Below are positions 44,303 to 52,866 of a DNA stretch of 64,000 nucleotides, in pieces. Made by a program: the position numbers and the translations under genes. The stretch comes from DASSJT01 sp035691065 (GTDB lineage Bacteria; Actinomycetota; Actinomycetes; Actinomycetales; Dermatophilaceae). The stretch covers positions 46,896 through 110,895 of the forward strand of contig DASSJT010000202.1 of assembly GCA_035691065.1 (NCBI GenBank). The letters are read 5' to 3'. The notes below the pieces were generated by a model that searched no databases, was not told the DNA's origin, and saw only the letters and a program-made list of their open reading frames with translations. Numbering within the stretch: the stretch's first letter is position 1; every line of letters starts with the position of its first letter.

Positions 44303-44931
44303 GCGGAGGCTCCTGACGACGCGGGCGACTTTGTAGGAGAGGGCATCGGGGGAGAAGGCATCCGGGGAGAAGGCATTGTGCGAGAGGGGATTTCGTCTGG
44401 GACGAGCGCGGAGAGGATGTCGTCGCACCACTCAACGAAGCCCTGCTCGACGCGGATGCCGCCCCGCAGGACGAGGTACTGGTGGAGGCGCTGGCCTCTC
44501 AAGGCGGCCGGCTCCGGGAAGTCGCGGGCCGCGATCTCGAGGTACACGGCATACCTGGATGCGTGCTCGTCCCTGTGCCGGCGGACGTCGGCGACCAGCG
44601 CGGACAGGTCCGGGAGGTACGCCGCCCCGCGCAGCCTCACCGCCAGCTCGTCCCTCAGCGTGGCCACCGGAGAGGGCGCAGCGAGCCACCGCTCCAGCTC
44701 GGCGCGTCCCTCGTTGGTGACCCGGTGGACCTTGCGGTCCGGGCGGCCCTGCTGGGGCACGTCCTCGGCGGTGACCCAGCCCTGGTCGACCATGCGTCCG
44801 AGCGTTCGGTAGATCTGCTGGTGGCTTGCCCCCCAGAAGAACCCGATCGACTTGCCGAACCTGCGAGTCAGCTCGTAGCCGGTCCCGGCGCGCTCCGACA
44901 GGGAGACGAGGATCGCGTGCTCGAGCGCCAT
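44299..44931 (-). CDS. PadR-family regulator
   Basis: A 210-residue regulator: PadR winged helix (EHAILVSLSERAGTGYELTRR...QQIYRTLGRMVDQGWV) plus C-terminal dimerisation helices. The C-terminus holds a degenerate MPSP repeat (RTMPSPRMPSPPMPSP) from a short DNA duplication. PadR proteins repress phenolic or multidrug responses; here the co-transcribed dienoyl-CoA reductase and the divergent flavin monooxygenase are the likely targets. A strong palindrome lies 25 bases upstream. Confidence 0.9.
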   Translation of the reverse strand: MALEHAILVSLSERAGTGYELTRRFGKSIGFFWGASHQQIYRTLGRMVDQGWVTAEDVPQQGRPDRKVHRVTNEGRAELERWLAAPSPVATLRDELAVRLRGAAYLPDLSALVADVRRHRDEHASRYAVYLEIAARDFPEPAALRGQRLHQYLVLRGGIRVEQGFVEWCDDILSALVPDEIPSRTMPSPRMPSPPMPSPTKSPASSGASA

Positions 44932-44956
44932 GGCGGCAGGCTACGTCGGTTGGCAG

Positions 44957-44980
44957 CCATATGCAACCAGTTGCATATGG
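44957..44980. promoter_or_regulatory. PadR operator palindrome
   Basis: Arms CCATATGCAA (44957-44966) and TTGCATATGG (44971-44980) are exact complements around CCAG. This AT-rich dyad lies in the divergent gap between the PadR operon and the flavin monooxygenase gene, the expected place for an auto-regulatory site. Confidence 0.78.
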
Positions 44981-45056
44981 CCTGTGCGAGCCGCTGCCCT
45001 TGGCAGATCGTGGAGCCGCAGTGTTGCCTACCGCGAGTAGGTGGCAGGATCGGGCC

Positions 45057-46469
45057 GTGGCATACATGGTCAGGCAACGCGACCTCGCCCCCGCCGTCAC
45101 CGCCAAGGTCCCGGCCGACCCGTCGCTCCCGCGGGTGTGCGTGATCGGCGCGGGCAGCTCAGGCATCGCCGCCGCCAAGGCGCTCTACCTCGCGGGCGTG
45201 CCGTTCGACTGCTTCGAGAAGGGCACCGTAGTCGGCGGCAACTGGGTCTACCAGAACCCCAACGGCCAGTCCGCCTGCTACGACAGCCTCGAGATCAACA
45301 CCTCCTGCCCGCGCATGGCCTACTCCGACTTCCCGATGCCGGCCGACTACCCGCCCTACGCCAAGCACCACCAGGTGCGCGCCTACTTCGAGTCCTACGT
45401 CGACCATTTCGGCTTTCGCGACACCATCACGTTCGAGACGATGGTGGAGGAGGTCGTCCCCAACGGCGACGGGACGTGGGTGGTCCACACCCGTGGCCCG
45501 GCGGGCGAGGCAATGCGTCCCTACGACGCCGTCCTGGTGGCCAACGGCCACCACTGGGACGCCCGGTGGCCGTCACCGGCATACCCCGGCAGCTTCGACG
45601 GCGAGCAGATCCATGCCCACGACTACCGCTCCGGTGACCAGATGCAGGGGCGCGATGTCGTGGTCGTCGGTTCGGGCAACTCCGCCATGGACATCGCTGT
45701 CGAGGCGGCGAGGGTCGCCCGCACGGCGACGATCTCGCAGCGCCGGGGCGAGTGGGTGCTGCCGAAGTTCTTCCTGGGGCGTCCGGCCGACCAGGTGGCC
45801 ATGCCCGGCTGGATGCCGTGGTGGGTCACCGCCGCCCGGCTCCGGATCGGCGCGCTCAACGCGGGCAGCGCCGCCAAGCTCGGTCTGCCGAAGCCGCAGC
45901 ACAAGCCTGGGCAGTCGCATCCGGTGCAGTCGGAGGGAATCCGCGACGCACTCCGCTCGGGCGCACTGGTCCCCAAGCCCGGGATCGACCGGCTGGCGGG
46001 CAACCGCGTGGTCTTCGTCGACGGCTCCTCTGCTCCGGCCGACCTGATCGTCTGGGCCACCGGCTATCGCGTGACCTTCCCCTTCCTCGACCCGGCCCTG
46101 GTGTCCGCGAACGACACCGAGCTGCCGCTGTGGAAGCGCACCGTGCACCCGGACCTCCCGGGCCTGTTCTTCCTCGGGCTCATGCAGCCGGTTGGCGCCG
46201 TCATGCCGTTGGTCGAGGCGCAGTGCGGCTGGATCGTCGAGATGCTCACCGGCCGGTATGCCGCCCCGCCGGCCCACGAGGTACGCCGCCAGATGCTGGT
46301 CGACCACCAGCGCAACAAGCGGCGCTTCTACGCGTCCGTGCGGCACACGATGGAGGTGGACTTCGACCACTACCTCTGGGATCTCGCTCGGGAGCGTCGC
46401 CGAGGCGCCCGGCGGGCCCGGGAGGGGGCGCCCCTGCCGTTCCAGTCCCTCGCGGGAGCGGGCCAGTGA
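45057..46469 (+). CDS. flavin-containing monooxygenase
   Basis: A 470-residue class B flavoprotein with FAD loop VCVIGAGSSGIAAAK (27-41), FDGEQIHAHDY (matching FxGxxxHxxxY) and NADPH loop VVVVGSGNSAMD. It resembles FMO-type N- or S-oxygenases more than classical Baeyer-Villiger enzymes. AGGA 7 bases before the GTG at 45057 sets the start; an ATG three codons on is possible. It overlaps the next SDR gene by 4 bases. Confidence 0.88.
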   Translation: MAYMVRQRDLAPAVTAKVPADPSLPRVCVIGAGSSGIAAAKALYLAGVPFDCFEKGTVVGGNWVYQNPNGQSACYDSLEINTSCPRMAYSDFPMPADYPPYAKHHQVRAYFESYVDHFGFRDTITFETMVEEVVPNGDGTWVVHTRGPAGEAMRPYDAVLVANGHHWDARWPSPAYPGSFDGEQIHAHDYRSGDQMQGRDVVVVGSGNSAMDIAVEAARVARTATISQRRGEWVLPKFFLGRPADQVAMPGWMPWWVTAARLRIGALNAGSAAKLGLPKPQHKPGQSHPVQSEGIRDALRSGALVPKPGIDRLAGNRVVFVDGSSAPADLIVWATGYRVTFPFLDPALVSANDTELPLWKRTVHPDLPGLFFLGLMQPVGAVMPLVEAQCGWIVEMLTGRYAAPPAHEVRRQMLVDHQRNKRRFYASVRHTMEVDFDHYLWDLARERRRGARRAREGAPLPFQSLAGAGQ

Positions 46470-47338
46470 GACCGGACATCGGGCCAACCGACGGCGGGCG
46501 GCTGGGGGGCGCACTCGTGACTGGCGCGGCCCGCGGGCTGGGGCGGGAGGTCGCGTCCCGGCTCGCCAGGCGCGGGTATGCCGTCCACCTCACCGATGTC
46601 GACGCCGCGCTGGCCGAGACCGCCGCCGCGGAGATCGCAGCAGCGACCGGCGGCCGGGTGTTCGCATCGCAGCTGGATGTCCGCGACCAGGCGGCTGTCC
46701 GGGAGGCGGCTCGGAGCACGGTGGAGGCGGCCGGCTCACTGGCGCTGTGGGTCAACAACGCCGGCGTGCTCCTGACCGGACCCGCCTGGGCGCAGACCGA
46801 CGAGACGCGGCGCCTGATGTTCGAGGTCAACGCGCTCGGCACCATGCACGGCACCGTTGCAGCGCTCGAGATCATGCGCCCGGCCGGGCGTGGCCACATC
46901 GTCAACGTGGTGTCCCTGGCCGGACTGGTCTCGGTGCCCGGCGAGGCGGTCTACGCCGCGACGAAGCACGCGGCCATGGGCCTGAGCCTGTCGACGCTGG
47001 CGGACCTGCGGGTTGCCGGAGAGCGGGACATCCACATCAGCTGCGTCTGCCCGGACGGCATGTGGACGCCCATGCTGTTCGACAAGCTTCACGACGCGCA
47101 TGCCTCAATGTCGTTCTCGGGCAAGCTGCTTCGTCCCGAGCAGGTCGCCGACCTCGTGGAGCGCGTGGTCGACCGGCCGCGCCCTGTGGTCACGGCCCCA
47201 CGCTGGAGGGGGCTGCAGGTGCGGCTGTTCGACCTGGCGCCTGGAGTTGCCATGCGGTTCGCGCCGGCGGTGGTGCGGCTGAGCCGGGCCCAGCAGCGTG
47301 CGCAGAGCCGGAAGCTCGCAGCCCCCGGGCCAGAGTAG
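46466..47338 (+). CDS. short-chain dehydrogenase/reductase
   Basis: A 290-residue SDR with ALVTGAARGLG, VNNAGVLL and active-site YAATK, plus a C-terminal extension rich in Arg/Gln. Its GTG start overlaps the monooxygenase stop, so both enzymes should act in one route, probably oxidising or reducing the carbonyl next to the monooxygenase product (inference). Confidence 0.9.
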   Translation: MRPDIGPTDGGRLGGALVTGAARGLGREVASRLARRGYAVHLTDVDAALAETAAAEIAAATGGRVFASQLDVRDQAAVREAARSTVEAAGSLALWVNNAGVLLTGPAWAQTDETRRLMFEVNALGTMHGTVAALEIMRPAGRGHIVNVVSLAGLVSVPGEAVYAATKHAAMGLSLSTLADLRVAGERDIHISCVCPDGMWTPMLFDKLHDAHASMSFSGKLLRPEQVADLVERVVDRPRPVVTAPRWRGLQVRLFDLAPGVAMRFAPAVVRLSRAQQRAQSRKLAAPGPE

Positions 47339-47355
47339 GTCTCCTACGCAGTCGG

Positions 47356-47700
47356 TCAGGCGTTGTCGACCGGCTGCCCCAGGGCCTTGGCCAGCGCAAT
47401 GTGCCCGCGCGCCTCGTCGTGCCGCTGCTGCCGCTGGAGGGTGCGTCCCATCAGCAGGCGGGCGTAGGCCTCGTTCGGCTCGCGCTCGAGGATGCCGACC
47501 AGCACCTGCTCGGCGCGGCCGAGCTGGGCGGAGTGGTAGTAGGCGCGGGCGAGGAGCAGCTCCAGGTCTGTGGTGCCGTGCAGGATCTCCTCGCGGGTGG
47601 CCTCGTCGAGCAGCTCGGCGAGGATGGTCGCCGCCCGCGTGTAGTCCTTCTGGGCGAACAGCGACTGGGCCCAGGTGTATCGCAGGGAAATGGTGCTCAT
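47356..47700 (-). CDS. tetratricopeptide-repeat protein
   Basis: A 114-residue all-helical protein with about three TPR-like units (AQSLFAQKDYTRAATILAEL, ARAYYHSAQLGRAEQVLVGI, GRTLQRQQRHDEARGHIALA). It has no signal peptide. Such proteins serve as protein-binding scaffolds. GGAG lies near the ATG. It is divergent from the FMN oxidase gene. Confidence 0.85.
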   Translation of the reverse strand: MSTISLRYTWAQSLFAQKDYTRAATILAELLDEATREEILHGTTDLELLLARAYYHSAQLGRAEQVLVGILEREPNEAYARLLMGRTLQRQQRHDEARGHIALAKALGQPVDNA

Positions 47701-47714
47701 GGCTCCGCCAACTC

Positions 47715-47730
47715 AGTTTGATATTCAACT
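47715..47730. promoter_or_regulatory. AT-rich dyad in divergent gap
   Basis: AGTTTGATATTCAACT has AGTT/AACT ends and a TGATATTCA core in a 48-base gap between the TPR and FMN-oxidase genes. It is one of few AT-rich stretches here and could be a -10 region or an operator. Confidence 0.4.
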
Positions 47731-47748
47731 ATTCCGCTCCGTGCGGCC

Positions 47749-49221
47749 ATGCTCAATGCTGTGCCCATGACCGTGCCTCCGCAATCGGCCGCTCCCGGCC
47801 CCGACCCTGGGCCAGCCCAAACCGGACCTGACCCGCTCACCCGCCGCCTCGGCTCCGATTCGGGACCCGCCGAAGCGGAGGGTGTGGCCGACGTTGCGCC
47901 CCCGACGGGCGCGGCGCTCCCAGCACCCGCGGCGACCAGCCTGCCGACCGGCCGCGACGTGCAGACCGAGATCTACCGGGCCGGGGCCTACGGCCGGCGG
48001 CCGCGGGTCCCGGTCGCCTCCGCCGCGCTCGAGCAGGCTGCAGCCGAGGCGATGAGCCCGCGGGCCTGGGCCTACGTTGCCGGATCCGCGGGCCAGGAAC
48101 GCACTGCCCGGGCCAACCTCGACGCCTTCGGACGCTGGGAGATCGTGCCCCGGATGCTGCGCGACGTGTCATCCCGCGACATGTCGACGGCCGTTCTGGG
48201 GCAGCAGTTGGCGGCCCCGATCCTGTTCGCCCCGATCGGGGCGCTCGAGATGGTGGACCCCAAGGCGGATCTCGCGGTGGCCGCGGCTGCCCGCGACCTG
48301 GGCCTGCCCATGGTGATCTCGACGCAGGCGTCCTGGCCGATGGAACAGACCGCCGCCGTGCTGGGCGCCTGCGGGCGGTGGTACCAGCTCTACTGGCCCG
48401 GCGACGACCGGCTCTGCGAGAGCCTGGTCCGGCGGGCCGAGGCCATCGGCGCCTCTGCACTCGTCCTGACCCTGGATACCGACTACCTCGGCTGGCGGGT
48501 GCGTGACCTCGACCTGGGCTGGCTTCCGTTCGCTCACGGGATGGGCATCGCGCAGTACACGAGCGACCCCGTCTTCGCCGAGCTGGTGCGCGCCCAGGCG
48601 GCGGAGCCGCGTCCGCCACAGCCTCGGCCCACGCTTGCCGCCCTCGGCACCCTGTTGCGCCAGGCTCGCCACTACCCAGGCTCCACATGGGCCAACCTGA
48701 GATCGCCTCTGGCGAGGTCTGCGCCGGAGACGTTCATCCGGCTCTTCTCCCGGCCGTCGTTGCGGTGGCAGGATCTGCAATGGCTGCGCTCTCGTACCTC
48801 GGTTCCATTGGTCCTGAAGGGAATCCAGAGCCCAGACGACGCCCGGCTCGCGGTCGAGCACGGCGTCGATGCTGTCGTTGTGTCGAACCACGGTGGGCGC
48901 CAGGTCGACGGTGCGGTCGCCTCGCTGGACGCGCTTCCCGGAGTGGTCAGCGCCATCGACGGGCGGATTCCCGTTCTCTTCGACAGCGGTATCCGAAGCG
49001 GTGCGGACGTCTTCATCGCCCTGGGCCTGGGCGCCTCGGCGGTCCTCGTCGGGCGGCCCTGGGTCTACGGCCTCGCCGTTGCCGGCCAGGAGGGCGTCCG
49101 GGAGGTGATGCGCAACCTGGTCGCCGAGCTCGACCTCACCATGGCACTCACCGGGTGCACCTCGATCGCCGAGATCACCGGGGAGGTGGTGCGCCGGCGC
49201 GGCGCAGCACCAGGGGACTAG
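47749..49221 (+). CDS. FMN-dependent alpha-hydroxy acid oxidase (lactate monooxygenase-like)
   Basis: A 490-residue flavoenzyme of the lactate oxidase/dehydrogenase family. The FMN barrel shows PILFAPIGALEMVDPKADLA, GRWYQLYWPGD, and the active-site VVVSNHGGRQVDGA with catalytic His. A long insert before SPLARSAPETFIRLF suits lactate 2-monooxygenase-like members. About 70 N-terminal residues are Pro/Ala-rich and probably disordered; the start at 47749 lacks a ribosome site, and ATG at 47767 is as likely. Confidence 0.87.
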   Translation: MLNAVPMTVPPQSAAPGPDPGPAQTGPDPLTRRLGSDSGPAEAEGVADVAPPTGAALPAPAATSLPTGRDVQTEIYRAGAYGRRPRVPVASAALEQAAAEAMSPRAWAYVAGSAGQERTARANLDAFGRWEIVPRMLRDVSSRDMSTAVLGQQLAAPILFAPIGALEMVDPKADLAVAAAARDLGLPMVISTQASWPMEQTAAVLGACGRWYQLYWPGDDRLCESLVRRAEAIGASALVLTLDTDYLGWRVRDLDLGWLPFAHGMGIAQYTSDPVFAELVRAQAAEPRPPQPRPTLAALGTLLRQARHYPGSTWANLRSPLARSAPETFIRLFSRPSLRWQDLQWLRSRTSVPLVLKGIQSPDDARLAVEHGVDAVVVSNHGGRQVDGAVASLDALPGVVSAIDGRIPVLFDSGIRSGADVFIALGLGASAVLVGRPWVYGLAVAGQEGVREVMRNLVAELDLTMALTGCTSIAEITGEVVRRRGAAPGD

Positions 49222-49416
49222 TCGAACAGCGAGCGGCGACGGCGCGCAGCGGCGAGGGGCGTGGCAAAGCCTGCCGGACGGCATACCGACGACTGCGCTT
49301 GATGGCGTGTATCAGGGCGCCCACACCCTGCTCCTTGGCAGCGTGATCGTCGGTCGCGGGTCACGGGGGGCTTCTTCTGGCACTTCGGCCGACATTTTTC
49401 CCAACAGGAGTTGAGC

Positions 49417-49929
49417 ATGACCACACGTCGTCGCATCGCCGCGACCATGGGCGCCGCAGCCGCGGTGTTCGCCCTCACCACGGCCCCGGCCTTCGCCGGC
49501 AGCGCCCACTTCATCGGCAACCTCACCTCGGCCTCGATCTCCGGCATGGACCTCAAGGTCGACTTCAAGGAGGCCGGCCTGGAGAGCGGCTCCGTCGAGA
49601 CCATTACGGCCGCGGCGCACCTCGACGCCACGTACCAGTGCATCAACGGCGGGGCGAACAACCCCTCCGACGCCAAGAAGACGACGGTCTCGGCCGAGGT
49701 CTCCCAGAGCGGCCAGTTCACGGCCGGCAAGAACGGCAACGTCGTGGGCTCGCTGCTGGTCAGCGCCCCGTCCGCGGCCAGCGTCCTGGACTGCCCCAGC
49801 GGCCAGACCTCGACGCTGACCCAGGTGGTCTACAGCAACGTCACCGTCACCGACGAGACCAGCGGTGCGTTCCTCTCCATCCCGGGCACCTTCAGCGCGG
49901 GCGCCAAGGTCGGTCACGGCAACCAGTGA
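49417..49929 (+). CDS. secreted protein of unknown function
   Basis: A 170-residue exported protein with a clear signal peptide (about 1-27, cleavage after APAFA) and a beta-rich mature part with two cysteines (QCINGG and LDCPSG), probably disulfide-linked. I do not recognise the domain. AGGAG six bases before the ATG at 49417 fixes the start. A strong hairpin follows the stop. Confidence 0.78.
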   Translation: MTTRRRIAATMGAAAAVFALTTAPAFAGSAHFIGNLTSASISGMDLKVDFKEAGLESGSVETITAAAHLDATYQCINGGANNPSDAKKTTVSAEVSQSGQFTAGKNGNVVGSLLVSAPSAASVLDCPSGQTSTLTQVVYSNVTVTDETSGAFLSIPGTFSAGAKVGHGNQ

Positions 49930-49947
49930 CCTGACCCAACGTCGTCA

Positions 49948-49983
49948 GGGCCGGATCGCTCGCCATCGCGGGCGGTCCGGCCC
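49948..49983 (+). terminator. hairpin after the secreted protein gene
   Basis: GGGCCGGA (49948-49955) pairs with TCCGGCCC (49976-49983), and the inner CGCTCGC/GCGGGCG extends the stem with one wobble. It starts 19 bases after the stop. Confidence 0.8.
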
Positions 49984-49989
49984 CGAGCT

Positions 49990-50037
49990 ACTCCCCTGCA
50001 AGAGCATTCCCCTGCATGAGGACTCCCCTGCAAGAGC
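49990..50037. repeat. three-copy tandem repeat, 16 bp period
   Basis: ACTCCCCTGCAAGAGC at 49990 and 50022 flank a variant ATTCCCCTGCATGAGG at 50006. It sits between the terminator and the convergent SHOCT gene. Confidence 0.85.
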
Positions 50038-50041
50038 GCGG

Positions 50042-50299
50042 TCAGCGCTGGCCCTGGCGCAGGACCGCCAGGCGACGCTGGTACTCCTCCTCGTCGATCT
50101 CGCCTGCGGCGTACCGCTCGGCGAGCTTCTGCTCGCCCGCGAACTGGCCGTAGTGCCAGTAACGCGCGCGTCCGCGCCGGACGAAGACGAAGATGACGGT
50201 CGCGACCAGCAGGAACCAGAGCAGCGGGAAGATGAACCACCATCCCGGTCCCCCGGCATACGGGCCGTAGTGGGTGATGACGTCTGCCGCGGTGGTCAT
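50042..50299 (-). CDS. SHOCT-domain small membrane protein
   Basis: An 85-residue protein with one membrane span (about 20-42) followed by a C-terminal SHOCT motif (KLAERYAAGEIDEEEYQRRLAVL). SHOCT domains are short oligomerisation units on membrane proteins. AAGGAG precedes the ATG at 50299. Confidence 0.9.
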   Translation of the reverse strand: MTTAADVITHYGPYAGGPGWWFIFPLLWFLLVATVIFVFVRRGRARYWHYGQFAGEQKLAERYAAGEIDEEEYQRRLAVLRQGQR

Positions 50300-50726
50300 G
50301 GTGACTCCTTCGATGGGTGTTGCGGTCGATTCCATCGTCGGAGCTCAGCAGTGGGCGCGCGTCCCCCGCGGGTGGTCACCTTGGCTACCGCGCCGAACGT
50401 ATGCCGTGGCGCAGCGCTGCACCCGCAGGGGTATGCCGGCCGGCTGGGTGAGTGAGTGGATGTGCCGCCCGGGAAGGGCGACGACGGCCTTTCGGGTCGA
50501 GGCGCCGTGGCCGAAAGCCCCTCGGCCGACGCGGGGCCGGTCGCGTCCGGAGGGACGAAGGGCCCTACTCCGGGGATTCCCCGCATGGTCAATTGCCGTT
50601 GGGTGTCACGGAATGATCACGGTCCGTGCCGGAGGAGTGGGACGGGCGTGGAGCGTGGCACGATCCGAAACAGCGGGGCTGGGTCCCCGTCAGGGGCGGG
50701 GACCACCCCCGCAGGAAGGACTTCTC
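50300..50726. other. 427-base divergent gap upstream of sugar importer
   Basis: It separates the SHOCT gene from the xylose-type importer. CACGG-T-CCGTG (50618-50628) is an 11-bp palindrome about 100 bases before the importer and may be an operator. Two GTATGCCG motifs lie near 50400 and 50431. No gene is convincing here. Confidence 0.5.
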
Positions 50727-51947
50727 ATGGTAGTGGCTCGAAAACGTATGGCACCCATAGGTATCCTGCTCGTTGCGGGTCTTGCTATGGCGGCCTGCGG
50801 AACCTCCACCAACGGTGGGGGAACCACAGCGACAGCGTCCGGCTCTGCGTCGGTGTCGGTGCCGCAGATCGACGCGGCGGCGTTGACCGCCGACTTCTCA
50901 CTGATGAAGCTGTTGACCCCACTGGCGTCTCAGGGCAAGGGCAAGATCGGGGTCCTGCTGCCCGACACGACGACCTCGACTCGATACGTCCAGTACGACG
51001 CCCCGTACCTCACGCAGGCCTTCAAGGCGGCCGGGCTCTCCTCCGACCAGTTCACCATCCAGAACGCCCAGGGCAGCGCTTCGACCATGCAGACGCAGGC
51101 CGACGCGATGATCAGCGGTGGCGCGAGCGTTCTTCTGGTCGACCCGCTCGACCCGGGTTCCGGTGCAGCGATCGAGTCGAAGGCGGAGGCGGCCGGCGCG
51201 AAGGTCATCGACTATGACCGCCTGGTGACCGGCGGCCCGGCTGACCGCTACTACGTCAGCTTCGACAACGTCAAGGTCGGAGAGCTGATCGGGAAGGGCG
51301 AGGTCGACTGCATCACCGCGTGGAACGTGGCGAAGCCGAACATCCTGATCATGAACGGCGACCCGACCGACAACAACGCGAAGCTCTTCGCTCAGGGCTA
51401 CCACTCGGTCCTGGACCCCAAGTTCGCTGACAAGAGCTACGTCAAGGTCGGCGAGCCTGCTGGCACCTGGACGCCGTCGGTTGCGGCCACGACGTTCCAG
51501 CAGCAGTGGACCGCGCACAAGAACATCAATGCAGTGGTCACCCCGAACGACGACAACGCCAACGCCGTCATCGCGGTGCTGAAGTCCAACAAGATCCCAG
51601 CGAAGAAGTTCCCGACCACGGGTCAGGACGCCTCGCTGCCTGGGCTGCAGAACATCCTCACTGGCTACCAGTGCGGCACGGTCTACAAGCCGATCTACCT
51701 GGAGGCGCAGGCCGCGGCTGCTCTAGCCCTGTTCCTGCGGGCGGGCATCACGCCGCCGTCGACCCTGGTCAACGCGAAGACGACCGACAGCAAGATCAGC
51801 AAGGACATCGCGTCCGTCTACACCACGCCGATCTGGGTGACGTCTGAGAACATGAACAGCACCGTCGTGAAGGACGGCGCGGTCACCAAGGACAAGCTGT
51901 GCGCTGGCGCCGTGGCGAGCGCCTGCACGGCAGCCGGAATCAGCTAG
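50727..51947 (+). CDS. sugar ABC transporter substrate-binding lipoprotein (xylose-type)
   Basis: A 406-residue periplasmic-binding-type lipoprotein. The lipobox LAMAACG puts the lipid on Cys24. The peripla_BP_4 fold follows, with DYDRLVTGGPADRYYVSFDN and NGDPTDNNAKLFAQGYHSVL close to D-xylose-binding proteins. GGAAGGA precedes the ATG. It heads an importer operon with the ATPase and permease encoded next. Confidence 0.9.
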   Translation: MVVARKRMAPIGILLVAGLAMAACGTSTNGGGTTATASGSASVSVPQIDAAALTADFSLMKLLTPLASQGKGKIGVLLPDTTTSTRYVQYDAPYLTQAFKAAGLSSDQFTIQNAQGSASTMQTQADAMISGGASVLLVDPLDPGSGAAIESKAEAAGAKVIDYDRLVTGGPADRYYVSFDNVKVGELIGKGEVDCITAWNVAKPNILIMNGDPTDNNAKLFAQGYHSVLDPKFADKSYVKVGEPAGTWTPSVAATTFQQQWTAHKNINAVVTPNDDNANAVIAVLKSNKIPAKKFPTTGQDASLPGLQNILTGYQCGTVYKPIYLEAQAAAALALFLRAGITPPSTLVNAKTTDSKISKDIASVYTTPIWVTSENMNSTVVKDGAVTKDKLCAGAVASACTAAGIS

Positions 51948-52038
51948 CCCGAACCCGCCGTGGCCGGCCGCGGGGTCCGCGGTCGGCCACGGCCACAGGA
52001 AATACATCGCTACGCCACGCTGGGAGTAGGAGGACACC

Positions 52039-52863
52039 ACGGACCAGTTGAGCCCGAGCGCCGAGGGTAGGTCGGCGACCGCGACTGCGAACGAGGCGGC
52101 TGCGCCGCTGCTCCGGCTGCGGGGTATCAGCAAGAGCTTCGGCCCGGTGCAGGCTCTCACCGACGTCGATCTCGACATCCCGGCGGGAAAGGTCACCGCA
52201 CTTGCGGGTGACAACGGCGCCGGCAAGTCCGTCCTGATCAAGTGCATCGCCGGCATCCATGCGCCGACCTCAGGCGAGATCTGGTGGGAGGGCGAACCGG
52301 TCCACATCCACACGCCGCACGACGCTGCTGCCCTCGGCATCGAGACCGTCTACCAGGACCTCGCCCTGTGCGACAACCTCGACATCGTCGAGAACATGTT
52401 CCTGGGCCGGGAGCGCACGCGCCGGGTAGCCCTCGACGAGGACTCCATGGAGCACTCCGCTCTGGAGACCCTCAGGAGCCTGGCGGTGACCAGCGTGCGG
52501 TCGATCCGCCAGCCGGTCGCCTCGCTGTCGGGTGGGCAGCGGCAGTCCGTCGCTATCGCCAAGGCTGTTCTCTGGAACTCCAAGCTCGTGATCATGGACG
52601 AGCCGACTGCCGCCCTTGGCGTGGCCCAGACCGCGATGGTGCTCGACTTGGTGCGCAGGCTGGCCGACCGCGGGGTGGCCGTCCTGATCATCTCGCACAA
52701 CATGAACGACGTGTTCCAGGTCGCGGACCGGATCGCGGTGCTCAACCTCGGCAAGATGGTTGCTGTGCGCCCGGCCGCGGAGATGGACCGCCAGATCGTG
52801 GTGGACCTCATGACAACGGGCAGGTCCACTCGGGTCGCCCAGCGGCGACCGGATCAGGAGTAG
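52039..52863 (+). CDS. sugar ABC importer ATPase, probable ACG start
   Basis: A 274-residue ATPase with Walker A GDNGAGKSVLIKCI, signature LSGGQRQSVAIAKAV and Walker B KLVIMDEPTAAL. It is single-domain, unlike the double-domain XylG/RbsA, so two copies must pair. AGGAGG at 52028-52033 is five bases from an in-frame ACG (52039), where ATG would be expected; the first ordinary start is TTG at 52048, 14 bases from that site. I chose ACG. It serves the neighbouring binding protein and permease. Confidence 0.85.
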   Translation, partial: TDQLSPSAEGRSATATANEAAAPLLRLRGISKSFGPVQALTDVDLDIPAGKVTALAGDNGAGKSVLIKCIAGIHAPTSGEIWWEGEPVHIHTPHDAAALGIETVYQDLALCDNLDIVENMFLGRERTRRVALDEDSMEHSALETLRSLAVTSVRSIRQPVASLSGGQRQSVAIAKAVLWNSKLVIMDEPTAALGVAQTAMVLDLVRRLADRGVAVLIISHNMNDVFQVADRIAVLNLGKMVAVRPAAEMDRQIVVDLMTTGRSTRVAQRRPDQE

Positions 52864-52866
52864 ACG

